A stretch of 53,150 nt of DNA from CAYQCE01 sp964415885 (GCA_964415885.1 CAYQCE010000022.1:1-53150); one strand, 5' to 3'. Shown: positions 35,351 to 44,569, counted from the stretch's first letter. Notes: a model not told the origin generated them from the sequence alone. Numbers and translations: made by a program.

Positions 35351-35449
35351 TACAAAACAATGTCGCCACATGTTTCCGGTCTGCGGGCAGAATAAGTGTA
35401 ATCCGGGTGCATCGCCTGGACCATGATGGACTATTGGGGCATGATAAGC

Positions 35450-35483
35450 AGAAAGAAAGGCGCGGTGATCAACTCACCGCGCC
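35450..35483 (-). terminator. Rho-independent terminator of the propeller lipoprotein gene
   Basis: GGCGCGGTGA / TCACCGCGCC (35459-35468 with 35474-35483), loop of five, followed on the minus strand by TTTCTTTC. On the plus strand a T run also follows, so it may work both ways. Confidence 0.85.
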
Positions 35484-35515
35484 GCATTTTTGGTTAAGTC
35501 GGATTGATGGAGTCT

Positions 35516-36682
35516 TTAGCGGGAGGCAACTTGCGCTCTTGTAACCGCTCTGAGCGCGTACATCATTCCGTCAGTCGAACCGACGTAGACTACGCCGTTG
35601 TGGATGACAGGCGGTACGACTATTGGATCCTCGGTCAGGTATTTCCAAAGCTCCTCGCCCGTGTTAATGTCGACTGCGTAGATGTAGGCATCTTTGCTCC
35701 CGAAATAGATGACATCGCCGGCTATAGACGGAGTGTTCACATCGTCGTGCGCCTCAAAAACCCAGATTGTCTCGCCCGTGAAGCGATTGAGTGCATACAG
35801 TCGGTCGTCCATCGAACCGAAGTAAACGACGGAATCGAGCAATGCCGGTGACGATGGTATCCGGTCTCCGGTGCGGAACGTCCAGACACTGTCTCCGGTC
35901 TCTGTGTTCAGAGCGTAGAAAGTGGAGTCATCACTGCCGAAGTATACCATACCATCGACGACGACCGGTGTCGATCCGATCCAGCTCTTGGCGCGGTAGC
36001 TCCATTTCAGCTCGCCATTCTCGAGGTTCAGCGCATAGAACGTACTGTCGCTTGATCCGATATAGAGAGTGCTTCCTGAAATGGCCGGCGAGGAACCGAC
36101 ATTGAATCCGGTTTTGTATTGCCACCTGACATCTCCAGTGGACGCATCGAGAGCGTACACATTGTCGTCGTAGCATCCGAAATACACGACTCCGTTCAGG
36201 ACTGCGGGTGAGGATCCAATGAGTCCGCCGAGCAGCTTCTGCCACTTGATCTCTCCGGTAGCCGCGTCAATAGCGTAGAATTTTTTGCCGACGCTTCCAA
36301 AGAACGCTATTCCGTCGGAGATAGCCGGCGCGCCGACAACGTTGCCGCCTGTATTGAGGTGCCAAAGCTCTCTGCCGCTTTCAATGTTGACCGACCAGAG
36401 CCGGCCGAGTTTGTCACCGAACAGTATTGTGGAATCGTACACGACCGCTCTTCCCATAACGTGGTCATCGGTGTGCATCGTCCATTTCGCTTCGACTGAG
36501 TCGCGCACTGGTTCGCTGTCGTAGACTCCGGTCCGTGTCATATTATTCCTGAACATGAAGCCTGAAGAGCTGTCGAAGCTGCCCGAAATCCCCTTCTTAT
36601 CTTCCTTGCCCTCTCCGCAAGAGAGCATTAGAACCAGTGCAGAGATGATAGCAACAGATGTTGCCAGCGATATCCTGTTCAT
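35516..36682 (-). CDS. PQQ-like beta-propeller lipoprotein (BamB fold)
   Basis: A 388-residue lipoprotein (signal peptide to LVLMLSCGEG) consisting of repeated blades with the pattern VVYFGSxDxxxYALNxxTGExxWxF, seven or eight copies. Examples are GVVYFGCYDDNVYALDASTG and SVVYFGSMDDRLYALNRFTG. This is the PQQ-binding-like or BamB repeat. The residues needed for PQQ chemistry are not evident, so a scaffolding or binding role at the envelope is more likely than a dehydrogenase. The ATG at 36682 is chosen because GAGGTGG precedes it and the lipobox then sits at residue 23. Single gene with its own terminator. Confidence 0.85.
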   Translation of the reverse strand: MNRISLATSVAIISALVLMLSCGEGKEDKKGISGSFDSSSGFMFRNNMTRTGVYDSEPVRDSVEAKWTMHTDDHVMGRAVVYDSTILFGDKLGRLWSVNIESGRELWHLNTGGNVVGAPAISDGIAFFGSVGKKFYAIDAATGEIKWQKLLGGLIGSSPAVLNGVVYFGCYDDNVYALDASTGDVRWQYKTGFNVGSSPAISGSTLYIGSSDSTFYALNLENGELKWSYRAKSWIGSTPVVVDGMVYFGSDDSTFYALNTETGDSVWTFRTGDRIPSSPALLDSVVYFGSMDDRLYALNRFTGETIWVFEAHDDVNTPSIAGDVIYFGSKDAYIYAVDINTGEELWKYLTEDPIVVPPVIHNGVVYVGSTDGMMYALRAVTRAQVASR

Positions 36683-36874
36683 TTCACACCACCTCACCTG
36701 AAACATCGATCATGATGAACTCCAACGGATATTGGCGACGCCCCGAGGGAGCTCGGTTTGAATCAAGCCAACCTGACTGAGTATAACGCTTATACATGTT
36801 TGAGAATTGTTAGGCAAGCATTAATAGAATGCACAGATCCAAAGAGTCGTAGATTGTGCGAGTGGATGCGAACA

Positions 36875-36897
36875 GGAACCGGCGATGAACCGGTTCC
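36875..36897 (-). terminator. Hairpin downstream of the RRM gene
   Basis: GGAACCGG / CCGGTTCC (36875-36882 with 36890-36897) with a seven-base loop. There is no clear U tract on the minus strand, so termination strength is doubtful. Confidence 0.45.
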
Positions 36898-36926
36898 CGA
36901 GTATGATCTGCAGGAGCGAAGCCGGT

Positions 36927-37217
36927 TTACCAGCGTCCGCCGCCTCCTCCTCGGCCACCGCGATTGCGGTTGTCCTCTCTCGGCTTCGCCTCGTTGATAG
37001 ACAGCCTGCGACCATCCATCTCGAATCCCTCGAGGCCGTCGATAGCTGCCTGGCCCTCGTCGCGTGTCGACATCTCGACGAAACCAAACCCTTTCGACTG
37101 ACCGCTGTATTTGTCTTTGATTATTTTGGCACTGGTTACGTTTCCATACTCCTCGAAAACTCTTCGAAGTTCGTCCTCTTCGGCGCTGTAGGGAAGGTTA
37201 CCTACGTAGATATTCAT
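36927..37217 (-). CDS. RRM-type RNA-binding protein
   Basis: A 96-residue single RNA recognition motif protein with RNP2 (IYVGNL) at the N-terminus and RNP1 (KGFGFVEM), then a Gly/Arg-rich tail (NRGGRGGGGGRW). This is the bacterial Rbp type found in cyanobacteria and FCB bacteria, often cold-induced. It probably binds single-stranded RNA and acts as a chaperone. The start at 37217 gives the usual M-x-IYVGNL beginning, preceded by GGAG. The leader is long (about 190 bases from a candidate promoter), as in cold-shock genes. Confidence 0.93.
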   Translation of the reverse strand: MNIYVGNLPYSAEEDELRRVFEEYGNVTSAKIIKDKYSGQSKGFGFVEMSTRDEGQAAIDGLEGFEMDGRRLSINEAKPREDNRNRGGRGGGGGRW

Positions 37218-37658
37218 CGAAAAAACTCCAGCTTTGCTCTGCTGCAATCTCGAAGAAGAAAGACAGTGGCAGACTTCTCCGCATCGCCAGCGAGCAGATT
37301 CATGCGCACAATCACGCTTGCCTTCGAATTATTTGCTCAGACGGGATAAGTTTGCAGACACAAATCCTCAAAAGACAAATTAAACAGAAGACCGTTAACA
37401 CGCCTTCAAGGTATCGGCGCGGTCGCAAATGTCAACAGAAAAAAAGTGCCAGGTGTGTGCCCGCAATTTGAGCAGACTCATGGCGGGCACGATCATTGGC
37501 TTCGAATGAAGCTGTCCCATCGTTCCTGCAGAATACGAGTTAGAAACGTAGACTGAGATTAGGGTCCATTGAGTCAAGTTTTTTGTTGATTTGTCTTTGG
37601 GATGAATGGGTACTTGTTCTACAGTCAAATGGCAATGGTCAAACCTAAGGAGGTCCTT
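37218..37658. other. Divergent intergenic region with long RRM leader
   Basis: No gene is seen. On the minus strand TTGACA (37435-37430), 16 bases, TACCTT (37413-37408) is a candidate promoter for the RRM gene, giving an untranslated leader of about 190 bases. The plus-strand promoter for the Lys-rich protein is not clear. Confidence 0.4.
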
Positions 37659-37850
37659 ATGCCAGGAAAGTCTACCAAAAAGACCAGCAAAAAGAAGACT
37701 TCACGGAAGAAAGCGACAGCCAGGAAGACCGTGAGGAAAGTACGCTGCAAAGGCAAGACGCAAGATGGCAAGAGATGTAAGAGGATGGTCACTCCTCCTG
37801 CGAAATTCTGCTACCTGCACTCACCGTCAAAGAAGAAGAAAAAGAAGTAA
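37659..37850 (+). CDS. Lys-rich mini-protein with Cys/His zinc-binding-like core
   Basis: A 63-residue, very basic protein (21 Lys, 6 Arg). The N-terminal half is histone H1-like (KSTKKTSKKKTSRKKATA). The C-terminal half has RCKGKTQDGKRCKRM followed by FCYLH, giving Cys-x9-Cys and Cys-x2-His, a DUF5763-like presumed zinc-binding pattern. It ends in six Lys. It probably binds nucleic acid. The ATG at 37659 follows AAGGAGG at ideal spacing; upstream ATGs lack such a site. It stands alone, divergent from the RRM gene, and is closed by a terminator. Confidence 0.8.
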   Translation: MPGKSTKKTSKKKTSRKKATARKTVRKVRCKGKTQDGKRCKRMVTPPAKFCYLHSPSKKKKKK

Positions 37851-37883
37851 CACTTGGCTTGGATAGACACCTTTGGATTACTG

Positions 37884-37910
37884 AGGACAGCCGACCGGCT
37901 GTCCTTTCTT
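37884..37910 (+). terminator. Rho-independent terminator
   Basis: AGGACAGCC-gacc-GGCTGTCCT (37884-37905) with a TTCTTCT tail; ends the Lys-rich protein gene. Confidence 0.82.
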
Positions 37911-37982
37911 CTGTGGGCACGTTGTGCCGGAGCTTTCTCCTTGAAAGATCATCTGTGCTTTCGAACCAATTGAATTAAACTT

Positions 37983-38513
37983 GTGGACGTTGTAGGGGCT
38001 GATCTCGAGCCCTTGCGAGACTGGTATTTACAAGGCATACCGGAAAGAATGACTTCGTATCCTGTCGGTGATCAGTCGATTGATACTGTACGCGAGCGGT
38101 TCATCCGAGGGCGGAAGAGTACCGGCTTGCGAGTCTATGCCATCCGGCTGTGTGAGAACGGAGAGCTTATAGGTAGGATGTAGGATCTCGTACTTCAATG
38201 TGAACGAACGTAGCCACTGGGTCGAGTTCGGCATCCTCATATGCCCATCGGTACAGGGCGAGGGTTACGGTAGCGAAGCATCTGAACTGCTGATTTATCA
38301 TCTGTCACCGCGCTTTCAGCTAACAAGGTCATGGCTCAGACAGCTTCCTTCAACGAGGCGGCAATAGCTCTCCTCCAGAGACTTGGCTTCAAGCTCGACG
38401 GCAGATTTCGTCAGCACCATGAACTCGATGGAGTCCTTCACGATTCGTTGTATTTCAGCCTCCTTGCGTCGGAGTTTGCTCCAGTTCATCAATTCATGAG
38501 GCTCGACGAGTAG
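37983..38513 (+). pseudogene. GNAT acetyltransferase, broken by two frameshifts
   Basis: Three pieces of one N-acetyltransferase lie in order but in different frames. The first (GADLEPLRDWYLQGIPERM, then RVYAIRLCENGELIGRM) ends at a stop at 38183. The second, shifted by one, starts ISYFNVNERSHWVEFGILI and contains the acetyl-CoA loop QGEGYGSEA. The third, back in the first frame from about 38331, reads AQTASFNEAAIALLQRLGFK and GRFRQHHELDGVLHDSLYFS, the typical RimJ/RimL-type C-terminus. No full N-terminal start is seen. A decayed gene is most likely; two sequencing errors are the alternative. Confidence 0.8.
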
Positions 38514-38645
38514 GTTTCGAAAGGAGACAGAACTCGGGGCGCTAAGGAATCGTTGCGGGATACGATAAGCGGGATTAGATTTAATGCCGATGCACTAAGA
38601 GAGGGTTGCAATAACAACAACTGAGAAATCAAACAGGAGGTAGTC

Positions 38646-39203
38646 ATGTGTGCGCACACGAGTCAGAATAAGTTCTCGGACATTGTCTACGAGATTGATC
38701 TGGATGCCAGAGTGACTACCGTGAACGACGCCTGGGATGCGTTCGCGGGCGAGAACCTCGCGGACCATCTTGCCAGAGATCGAATTGTCGGAGACTCACT
38801 TTGGGATCACATCACCGGCACCGATCTTCGAGAGCTATACGAGACGGTGCTGCGGAGTGTCAGCGAGAGCGGGGAGTCGATTCGGTTTCCGTTCAGGTGC
38901 GATTCTCCTTCCCTGAGACGGTTTCTCGAGCTGGAGATTTCGTCTTCTGGGAAGGGCTGGAAGTTCATCAGTAGAACGCTCAGTGTCGAGGAGCGCGAAC
39001 CGGTTGAACTTCTCGACCCCACGGTACCGCGCGGTGACGAGCTCGTTACACTTTGCAGTTGGTGCAAGAAGATAAAGACTCCGAAAGGGTGGTTTCCAGT
39101 CGAAGAAGGGCTGTCCGAACTGCGGCCGTTCGATAGCCGCCAAATGCCCGCAATATCACACGGTATGTGCGACGAATGTCTCGCGAACTACATGTCTGAT
39201 TGA
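38646..39203 (+). CDS. PAS-like protein with C-terminal four-Cys motif
   Basis: A 185-residue soluble protein. The first 110 residues (YEIDLDARVTTVNDAWDAFA, then GDSLWDHITGTDLRELYETV) form a PAS-like fold. The end has LCSWCKKIKTPKGWFPVEE and ISHGMCDECLANY, a CxxC...CxxC ending seen at the C-terminus of some PAS and response-regulator proteins. The four Cys could bind metal. There is no output domain, so it probably works with a partner, perhaps the PAS-LuxR protein encoded directly downstream. AGGAGG precedes the start. Confidence 0.72.
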   Translation: MCAHTSQNKFSDIVYEIDLDARVTTVNDAWDAFAGENLADHLARDRIVGDSLWDHITGTDLRELYETVLRSVSESGESIRFPFRCDSPSLRRFLELEISSSGKGWKFISRTLSVEEREPVELLDPTVPRGDELVTLCSWCKKIKTPKGWFPVEEGLSELRPFDSRQMPAISHGMCDECLANYMSD

Positions 39204-39262
39204 TCTCACTTAAGCTGCTCTCGGAACCGGCACTGTTCAAGTTTTGCGCAGGCGAGTCGATA

Positions 39263-41026
39263 ATGAGATTGATGGCTGTTTCAATTGACGACACGAGCGC
39301 GAAGCGGAAACGCGACGAGAGCCACAGTACAACTCAACTGACCAGGCACGCGGTCCATCCGGGTTTGTCCGACAAACGGTCGGTACGAAGACGGAGGATA
39401 CTCAATGACTGCTTCTCCATTGATCAGTATGTTGATGTTGTTGGTGTGATCATCGCGGGGGTGGATGAATCCGGACACATTGAGCTCATCAACCGGAAAG
39501 GATGCGAGATTCTCGGTCTCCAGGAGGAGCAGATTCTTGGCCGAAGCTGGTTCATCAATTTCACACCGGCCGACTACAGAGATGATCTCAAGCGCATCTT
39601 CTCACGCATTTCGGTCGACGCTGACGGAGAATTTGACCGGTATGAGTTTCCGGTGCTCTGCGCCGACGGAACATGCCGAATGATCCAGTGGAACAGCATT
39701 GTTGTCAGGCGAGATAGCGAGGGGAGATTCAAGGGGGCGATTGCCACCGGTGTTGACGTTACCGAACGCAAGTCTGCGGAGCAATCACTGATAGAAAGCG
39801 AGGAGCGCTTTCGCCTGATCACCGAACTAACTTCTGACTATGCCTATTCGCTGCGCGTGGAAGAGGATGGAAGACTTGTTGGGGAGTGGTTCTCCGACGC
39901 ATTTCTCCAGATGATCGGAGTCGATGCCGACCTTCGCGGTACGGAGGTGGAGTGGACGCGACTTACGCATCCGGATGATGTCTTGATCGGTGTGCGACGA
40001 TTGGACAGGCTATTGTCAGGGCATCCCGATGTCAGCGAGTTTCGCATCCTGGATAAGGACAGGAACGTTCTCTGGATACGAGATTCCGCACGACCGATCT
40101 TCGATGAGACAGGCGAACGGATTGTCCGACTGATCGGAGCAGCGAAGGATATCACTGAACACAAGCGGGCAGAGGAGGAACTCACACGATCGAAGAGACT
40201 GTTTGAGAAGATATTCAGCAGTCAGCGCGATGCTATCTTCATCCTCGACAACTCGTCAGTACCGAAAATTGTGGATATGAACCGAGCCGGTGAGAGGATT
40301 TTCGGGCTGCCGCGAGATCAGTTCATCGGCATGGAAGTCTCATCGTTTCATGTCAGCAGGAAGTCGATGGAGGAGTATGCCGGCAAGCTGTTTCAAGCTA
40401 TAGAGGAGAGGGGTTATTTCGAACTGTCCGATTTCATGATGCGCCGGGCCGATGGCAAAATATTCCCGACGGAGCAGAGTGTCGTTGCACTTGAAGATGA
40501 TGCCGGGGAGCGGATCGGATGGATATCTGTCGTACGGGATGTGACCGAGAGACTGCAGGCGCGCAAGGAACTCAAGGCCGCCAACGACAGGCTCGATGCC
40601 GAACGGGCAGCGCTGCAAGAAAAGAACATTGTCCTTAAGGGTGTGCTCAGCGAGATCGAAGAGGAGAAGCACAGGATCAAGGCTCAAATCAGGAAGAACG
40701 TTGAGAAAGTGATTCTGCCGTCGCTGAAACGACTCGGCGACAAGGTTACTTCTGATACTCGAAACTATGTAGATTTGCTCGAAAGGGACCTGATGGACAT
40801 CGCGTCGCCATTTCTCGATGATCTCGAGTCACGCCTGGTCAATCTCTCTCCGCGCGAAACGGAGATTTGCAATATGGTGAAGCGTGGATGCCCGACCAAG
40901 GAGATAGCGGAGAACTTCTCCGTTTCCGTACAGACGATCAACAAGCAGCGATATCGCATCAGGCGAAAGCTGGGTCTCAACAAAGCCGATATCAATCTCC
41001 GCACGTTCCTCGAATCTATCCAGTAG
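39263..41026 (+). CDS. Triple-PAS protein with LuxR-type DNA-binding domain
   Basis: A protein of about 587 residues from the ATG at 39263; a TTG at 39200 overlapping the upstream stop is another option. Three PAS domains are visible: VVGVIIAGVDESGHIELINR, the PAS-3 type RLITELTSDYAYSLRV ... DDVLIG, and RLFEKIFSSQRDAIFILDNS. The PAC segments end in VTERKSAEQ, ITEHKRAEEE and VTERLQARKE. A coiled coil follows, then the helix-turn-helix LSPRETEICNMVKRGCPTKE and QTINKQRYRIRRKLGLN. No kinase or receiver domain is present, so it is a one-component sensor-regulator. Its ligand is unknown. Confidence 0.87.
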   Translation: MRLMAVSIDDTSAKRKRDESHSTTQLTRHAVHPGLSDKRSVRRRRILNDCFSIDQYVDVVGVIIAGVDESGHIELINRKGCEILGLQEEQILGRSWFINFTPADYRDDLKRIFSRISVDADGEFDRYEFPVLCADGTCRMIQWNSIVVRRDSEGRFKGAIATGVDVTERKSAEQSLIESEERFRLITELTSDYAYSLRVEEDGRLVGEWFSDAFLQMIGVDADLRGTEVEWTRLTHPDDVLIGVRRLDRLLSGHPDVSEFRILDKDRNVLWIRDSARPIFDETGERIVRLIGAAKDITEHKRAEEELTRSKRLFEKIFSSQRDAIFILDNSSVPKIVDMNRAGERIFGLPRDQFIGMEVSSFHVSRKSMEEYAGKLFQAIEERGYFELSDFMMRRADGKIFPTEQSVVALEDDAGERIGWISVVRDVTERLQARKELKAANDRLDAERAALQEKNIVLKGVLSEIEEEKHRIKAQIRKNVEKVILPSLKRLGDKVTSDTRNYVDLLERDLMDIASPFLDDLESRLVNLSPRETEICNMVKRGCPTKEIAENFSVSVQTINKQRYRIRRKLGLNKADINLRTFLESIQ

Positions 41027-41349
41027 AATACCGGACCCGTTTCAGCTACAAACGAATTGTTTCGCCATGAGACTGTTATTGCGGGGTCGTGCCTTTTGTT
41101 CGGGGGGCTGCTGCGTGAATAGGTATCTCGTATACCAATTCTGTCCCCAGTCTTGCCATATGCAGAATCGACTCCAGAATCCGAGATAAACTAATGACCA
41201 TCGTTCCCTGTACGGATCCGGTAAGAGCCAGGGCGACTACACTCCACAAGTCGCCCTGCACTTTTCCGATAGGGATGTACCCATCTTCAGCGGGTTTCCG
41301 ATATGTGCATGAGTCCCGCCCCTCCCCGGGGCGGGACTTCGATCTATAG
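41027..41349. other. Intergenic region with strong hairpin
   Basis: The stem AGTCCCGCCCC / GGGGCGGGACT (41312-41322 with 41328-41338) is perfect but lacks a T tract. On the minus strand, 41076-41290 codes for LWSVVALALTGSVQGTMVIS, which faintly recalls CheX/CheC-type sequence, but there is no proper start and the frame runs through the hairpin. I treat it as a possible gene remnant, not a gene. Confidence 0.35.
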
Positions 41350-41580
41350 AGACCAATTACGGGAACTCTCACGGCTGGTGCTGTTTTGCTGAATGGAGAG
41401 CGGCTGAAAGTGGGAGATCAGGCGGGAGTCGATCTTGAAGATACGGTTAGACTCTCTGTCGAGAATGAATCCGAGTTCATTCTTATAGACGTTCCATCCT
41501 GTAAAGGATATGGATATGACTCCAAAACTCTCAAGGGTAGCAGAGCGAAGCAGATTCTCGCTGACTCAGCTTCTGCGTGA
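41350..41580 (+). pseudogene. Pirin C-terminal remnant
   Basis: The frame reads TAGAVLLNGERLKVGDQAGV, then EDTVRLSVENESEFILIDVP, which matches the C-terminal cupin of pirin proteins (usually GexLxAGDxA ... EFLLFDLP). The cupin metal-binding N-terminal domain (about 150 residues) is absent; an in-frame stop lies at 41347 just before the homologous part. This is therefore a decayed fragment. The annotation rests on recognised motifs only. Confidence 0.6.
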
Positions 41581-41583
41581 GTC

Positions 41584-42192
41584 TTAGAACCACTCCATGT
41601 CGCGAAGGCGAGGCGTTTCTCTCTTCAGGTCCTCATGCAATTCCTCGAGCTTGTCGGCGAGTGCCTCTATCTCCTCCGCTTCCCACTCGAGCTTCTCAGC
41701 CTTTTCTTCGATCTTGCGCGCTTCCTTTTCGATCTCTCGTTCCATATCCTCGAGTTCATACTCGGTCAGTGCAGCTTGGAAGAGTTTCCCGAGCGCTGAA
41801 ACACCGAGAGCAGCGCCCTGCGCTCCGATTGCCGCGCCCTTGAGGCCGAGCCTGGTGGCTTCATTGATGACTTCCTCGAACGTATCGTAGTACTCGGCAA
41901 CGATCTCACGCTGAGTGTCATTCAGTTCGAGCTTCTCACCGTCGACATACAGCTCGTAGTCTTCGGTGATTCTGACCTCCGGATCGTGGTGATGTCGGCT
42001 GGTGAAGACAATATCGCCGTCATCGAAATCGACGTCCATGTCGTCCCCGCAATACGTTCCGCTCTTATCATGGATGACTGCACCATGGTTGTGATTGTGA
42101 TCTCGGCTTGTAACCTTGGGACCAACTGCCAGAACGGCCGTGGCGAGAAAGAGAGTAAGCGCTAAAGCGATAGTTAATGTGAAAAGTCTCAT
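41584..42192 (-). CDS. Exported DUF2884/YggN-like coiled-coil protein
   Basis: A 202-residue protein with a signal peptide (RLFTLTIALALTLFLATAVLA cut after VLA), a His/Asp-rich segment (DHNHNHGAVIHDKSG and SRHHHDPEVR), then YELYVDGEKLELNDTQREIV, which resembles YggN (DUF2884), and a long Glu/Lys coiled coil (about 130-190). The His-rich stretch may bind metal. The start at 42192 is chosen by GCAGGAGG. It follows the efflux operon after 77 bases on the same strand and could be its last gene. Function unknown. Confidence 0.6.
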   Translation of the reverse strand: MRLFTLTIALALTLFLATAVLAVGPKVTSRDHNHNHGAVIHDKSGTYCGDDMDVDFDDGDIVFTSRHHHDPEVRITEDYELYVDGEKLELNDTQREIVAEYYDTFEEVINEATRLGLKGAAIGAQGAALGVSALGKLFQAALTEYELEDMEREIEKEARKIEEKAEKLEWEAEEIEALADKLEELHEDLKRETPRLRDMEWF

Positions 42193-42269
42193 ACTGCAAA
42201 CCTCCTGCTCCTTAAGATTCCACCTATGTACGACGAACTGAAAAACGCAAAGGTTGCAATTTTCGAAGG

Positions 42270-43406
42270 CTAACCGAGCTTTTTCTGAAATCGAAGCGCG
42301 CTCAGGTAGAGGATTGCAATACCGAAGAGCAGCATGACCAGCGCCTGGTCCCACAGCTCCGCTACTCCTACACCCTTCAGAAATATGCCGCGCACGATCA
42401 CGAAGAAGTAACGCAGGGGCAAGAGATAGGTGTATAGCTGAATCATGTCCGGCATGTTCTCGATAGGGAACACGAATCCCGAGAGGAAGATCATCGGTTG
42501 CATCACGAAAAACACGGCGGTGATCATTGCCTGCTGCTGTGTGTGGGAGACAGTTGATACGAACAGCCCGAGACCGAGAGTTGTAAGCAGAAACACGAAG
42601 CACAACAGCACGAGTAGCGGTGCGCTGCCTGCGATGGGGATAGCGAACCAGAATCTCGCGACTATAAGGACGAGGATCACATCGATCATTCCTATTATCG
42701 CGAACGGCGTGAGCTTGCCGACTATCATTTGCCAGGGCTTGATCGGCGTTACGATCAACTGCTCCATCGTACCAATTTCCTTCTCTTTCACAATGCCGAG
42801 AGAAGTGAGAATCATGGTCATAAGCATAAGAAGCAGTCCGAGAATGCCGGGTACCATGAAATTGCGGCTCTTCAGTTCCGGGTTGTACCAGATTCTCGTC
42901 TCCGCCTCAACGCGTGGGAGTTTGGTTATTGCAGGCGGGATGTCTACTGAGAGATTCAGCGACGATATGTCAGATGCAAAATCGCCGACAATTGCCGATG
43001 CGTATGCCAGCCCCGATGTAGCGAGGTTAGCATCTGATCCATCGGCGATGAGTTGAAGCTGTGCCGGTTTTGTCCCATGATTGATCTCGTCTGCGAAGCC
43101 TCTCGGTATAATAAGGGCTGCAGCCGCGGAGCCATCGTTAAGGTAACGATCAACCTCCTCAATCCGGTCGACATTTCCGATGAGATCGAAGTACCCGGAA
43201 TTCGTGAAGTTGTCCACGAGGTTCCGGCTGACAGTCGAATGGTCGAGATCGCAAACTACTGTCGGGATTTCGTGGACATCGAGGTTCGCAGCATAGCCGA
43301 GGACAATCAACTGGAAGACAGGCGCCACGAATATGATCGGCAGCATTCGGCGATCGCGAAATAACTGCAAGAATTCCTTGCGGATAATGTGAGCTACTCT
43401 CTGCAT
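42270..43406 (-). CDS. ABC-2 type permease (second of pair)
   Basis: A 378-residue ABC-2 membrane permease of the YhhJ/YbhR type. It starts MQRVAHIIRKEFLQLFRDRR, followed by a first membrane helix, a large periplasmic domain (about 45-170) and five C-terminal helices with VPGILGLLLMLMTMILTSLG and KEKEIGTMEQLIVTPI, the conserved coupling loop. Its ATG overlaps the stop of the preceding permease by one base (TGATG). With the other permease it forms the heterodimeric channel of a drug/toxin exporter that takes energy from the ATPases upstream. Confidence 0.93.
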   Translation of the reverse strand: MQRVAHIIRKEFLQLFRDRRMLPIIFVAPVFQLIVLGYAANLDVHEIPTVVCDLDHSTVSRNLVDNFTNSGYFDLIGNVDRIEEVDRYLNDGSAAAALIIPRGFADEINHGTKPAQLQLIADGSDANLATSGLAYASAIVGDFASDISSLNLSVDIPPAITKLPRVEAETRIWYNPELKSRNFMVPGILGLLLMLMTMILTSLGIVKEKEIGTMEQLIVTPIKPWQMIVGKLTPFAIIGMIDVILVLIVARFWFAIPIAGSAPLLVLLCFVFLLTTLGLGLFVSTVSHTQQQAMITAVFFVMQPMIFLSGFVFPIENMPDMIQLYTYLLPLRYFFVIVRGIFLKGVGVAELWDQALVMLLFGIAILYLSALRFQKKLG

Positions 43407-44569
43407 CACTCCTCCAGAGTCGATTTCGTTCGGCGATTCCCCGAGCCGACGAGTTGCATCTTCAGTCTTCGCGAGCTGACCGCAAGAGTCACAACCGTGA
43501 ATACGGAGAGGTAGATTAACTGATCCCAAAAGGCCGCAATTCCAACGCCTTTCAGCACTATTGCCCTGAGAGCGACCATGAAGTAACGTGCAGGCACGAG
43601 ATAAGTGATGACCTGCACGAAGAGCGGCATGTTCCGTATTGGGAAAACGAATCCGGAGAGCAGGAATATCGGGAGCATCGTGACTGTGACAGCGATCATG
43701 AATGCGATTTGCTGAGAGTGCGCTATTGAGGATATGAGAAGTCCAAGTCCCAGTGAACAGACAAGGTAGAGAAGGGTCACCAATGTGAGATCCAAGTAGC
43801 TGCCTCGAACTCCGACGCCAAAAAGCAGCCATCCGAGAGCGAGAATCATGGCTGTAGCCGCGAGTGAGACCGCGATGTAGGGAATGGTCTTTCCGGCAAT
43901 AAGCTCGAATGGCCTGACCGGAGAGACTGTGAGCTGCTCCATGGTTCCTCGTTCCTTCTCTCGTACGATAGACAGGGACGTGGAGATGACTGCTGTTACC
44001 ATTAGGATGAATGCGATGAGACCGGGCACCAGGAACCGCGCGCTTTTCAGTTCGGGATTGAAGAGGACCCTTGGTCTGTAGTCGATGGGCACGGCGAGCT
44101 CTTGCCCGCCTTTGCGCATGAGGACCCCTAAGATTATCTCCTCCGAAAAGTCCCTGACTATTGCCATCGAGTAGCCTGTGGCGGCCGATGCTGTAGTCGG
44201 ATTGGTGCCATCGATTAGAAGCTGTACACGCGATGGCTTCCCTGACTTTAGATTGTCCGAGAATTCGTCGTCTATGACCAAGGCAACCTGGACACGACCT
44301 TTGTCGAGGTATTGCCCGATTCGTGAGTAGTCGTCCTCCATATACTCGAAATCGAAATACTCCGTGTTCGTAAAGCTCGCGATCAAATCGCGACTCAGTT
44401 TGCTGCGGTCTTCATCATAGATGAGGAGAGAGAGGTGCTTCACATCGAAGCTAAGAGCATATCCGAACATCACAAGCATGAATGCCGGCACGAATAGCAG
44501 GATACCGAGGGTTCGCTTGTCTCGCCGTATCTGACGGATTTCCTTGATGACAATCGGCTTGATGTTCAA
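43406..44569 (-). CDS. ABC-2 type permease (first of pair)
   Basis: A 387-residue permease with the same layout as its neighbour: KEIRQIRRDKRTLGILLFVP at the start, an extracytoplasmic domain, then VPGLIAFILMVTAVISTSLS and REKERGTMEQLTVSPVRPFE. The TTG at 44569 is preferred because GGGAGGG lies six bases upstream; a GTG at 44590 that overlaps the ATPase stop is possible. The paired permeases are diverged copies of one another, as in YbhS/YbhR. Confidence 0.92.
   Translation of the reverse strand: MNIKPIVIKEIRQIRRDKRTLGILLFVPAFMLVMFGYALSFDVKHLSLLIYDEDRSKLSRDLIASFTNTEYFDFEYMEDDYSRIGQYLDKGRVQVALVIDDEFSDNLKSGKPSRVQLLIDGTNPTTASAATGYSMAIVRDFSEEIILGVLMRKGGQELAVPIDYRPRVLFNPELKSARFLVPGLIAFILMVTAVISTSLSIVREKERGTMEQLTVSPVRPFELIAGKTIPYIAVSLAATAMILALGWLLFGVGVRGSYLDLTLVTLLYLVCSLGLGLLISSIAHSQQIAFMIAVTVTMLPIFLLSGFVFPIRNMPLFVQVITYLVPARYFMVALRAIVLKGVGIAAFWDQLIYLSVFTVVTLAVSSRRLKMQLVGSGNRRTKSTLEE

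Noticed and set aside
41076..41372. Minus-strand frame with faint CheX-like sequence
   Set aside because: It starts inside a perfect hairpin without ribosome site, and only some 40 residues look protein-like; kept as a possible remnant only.
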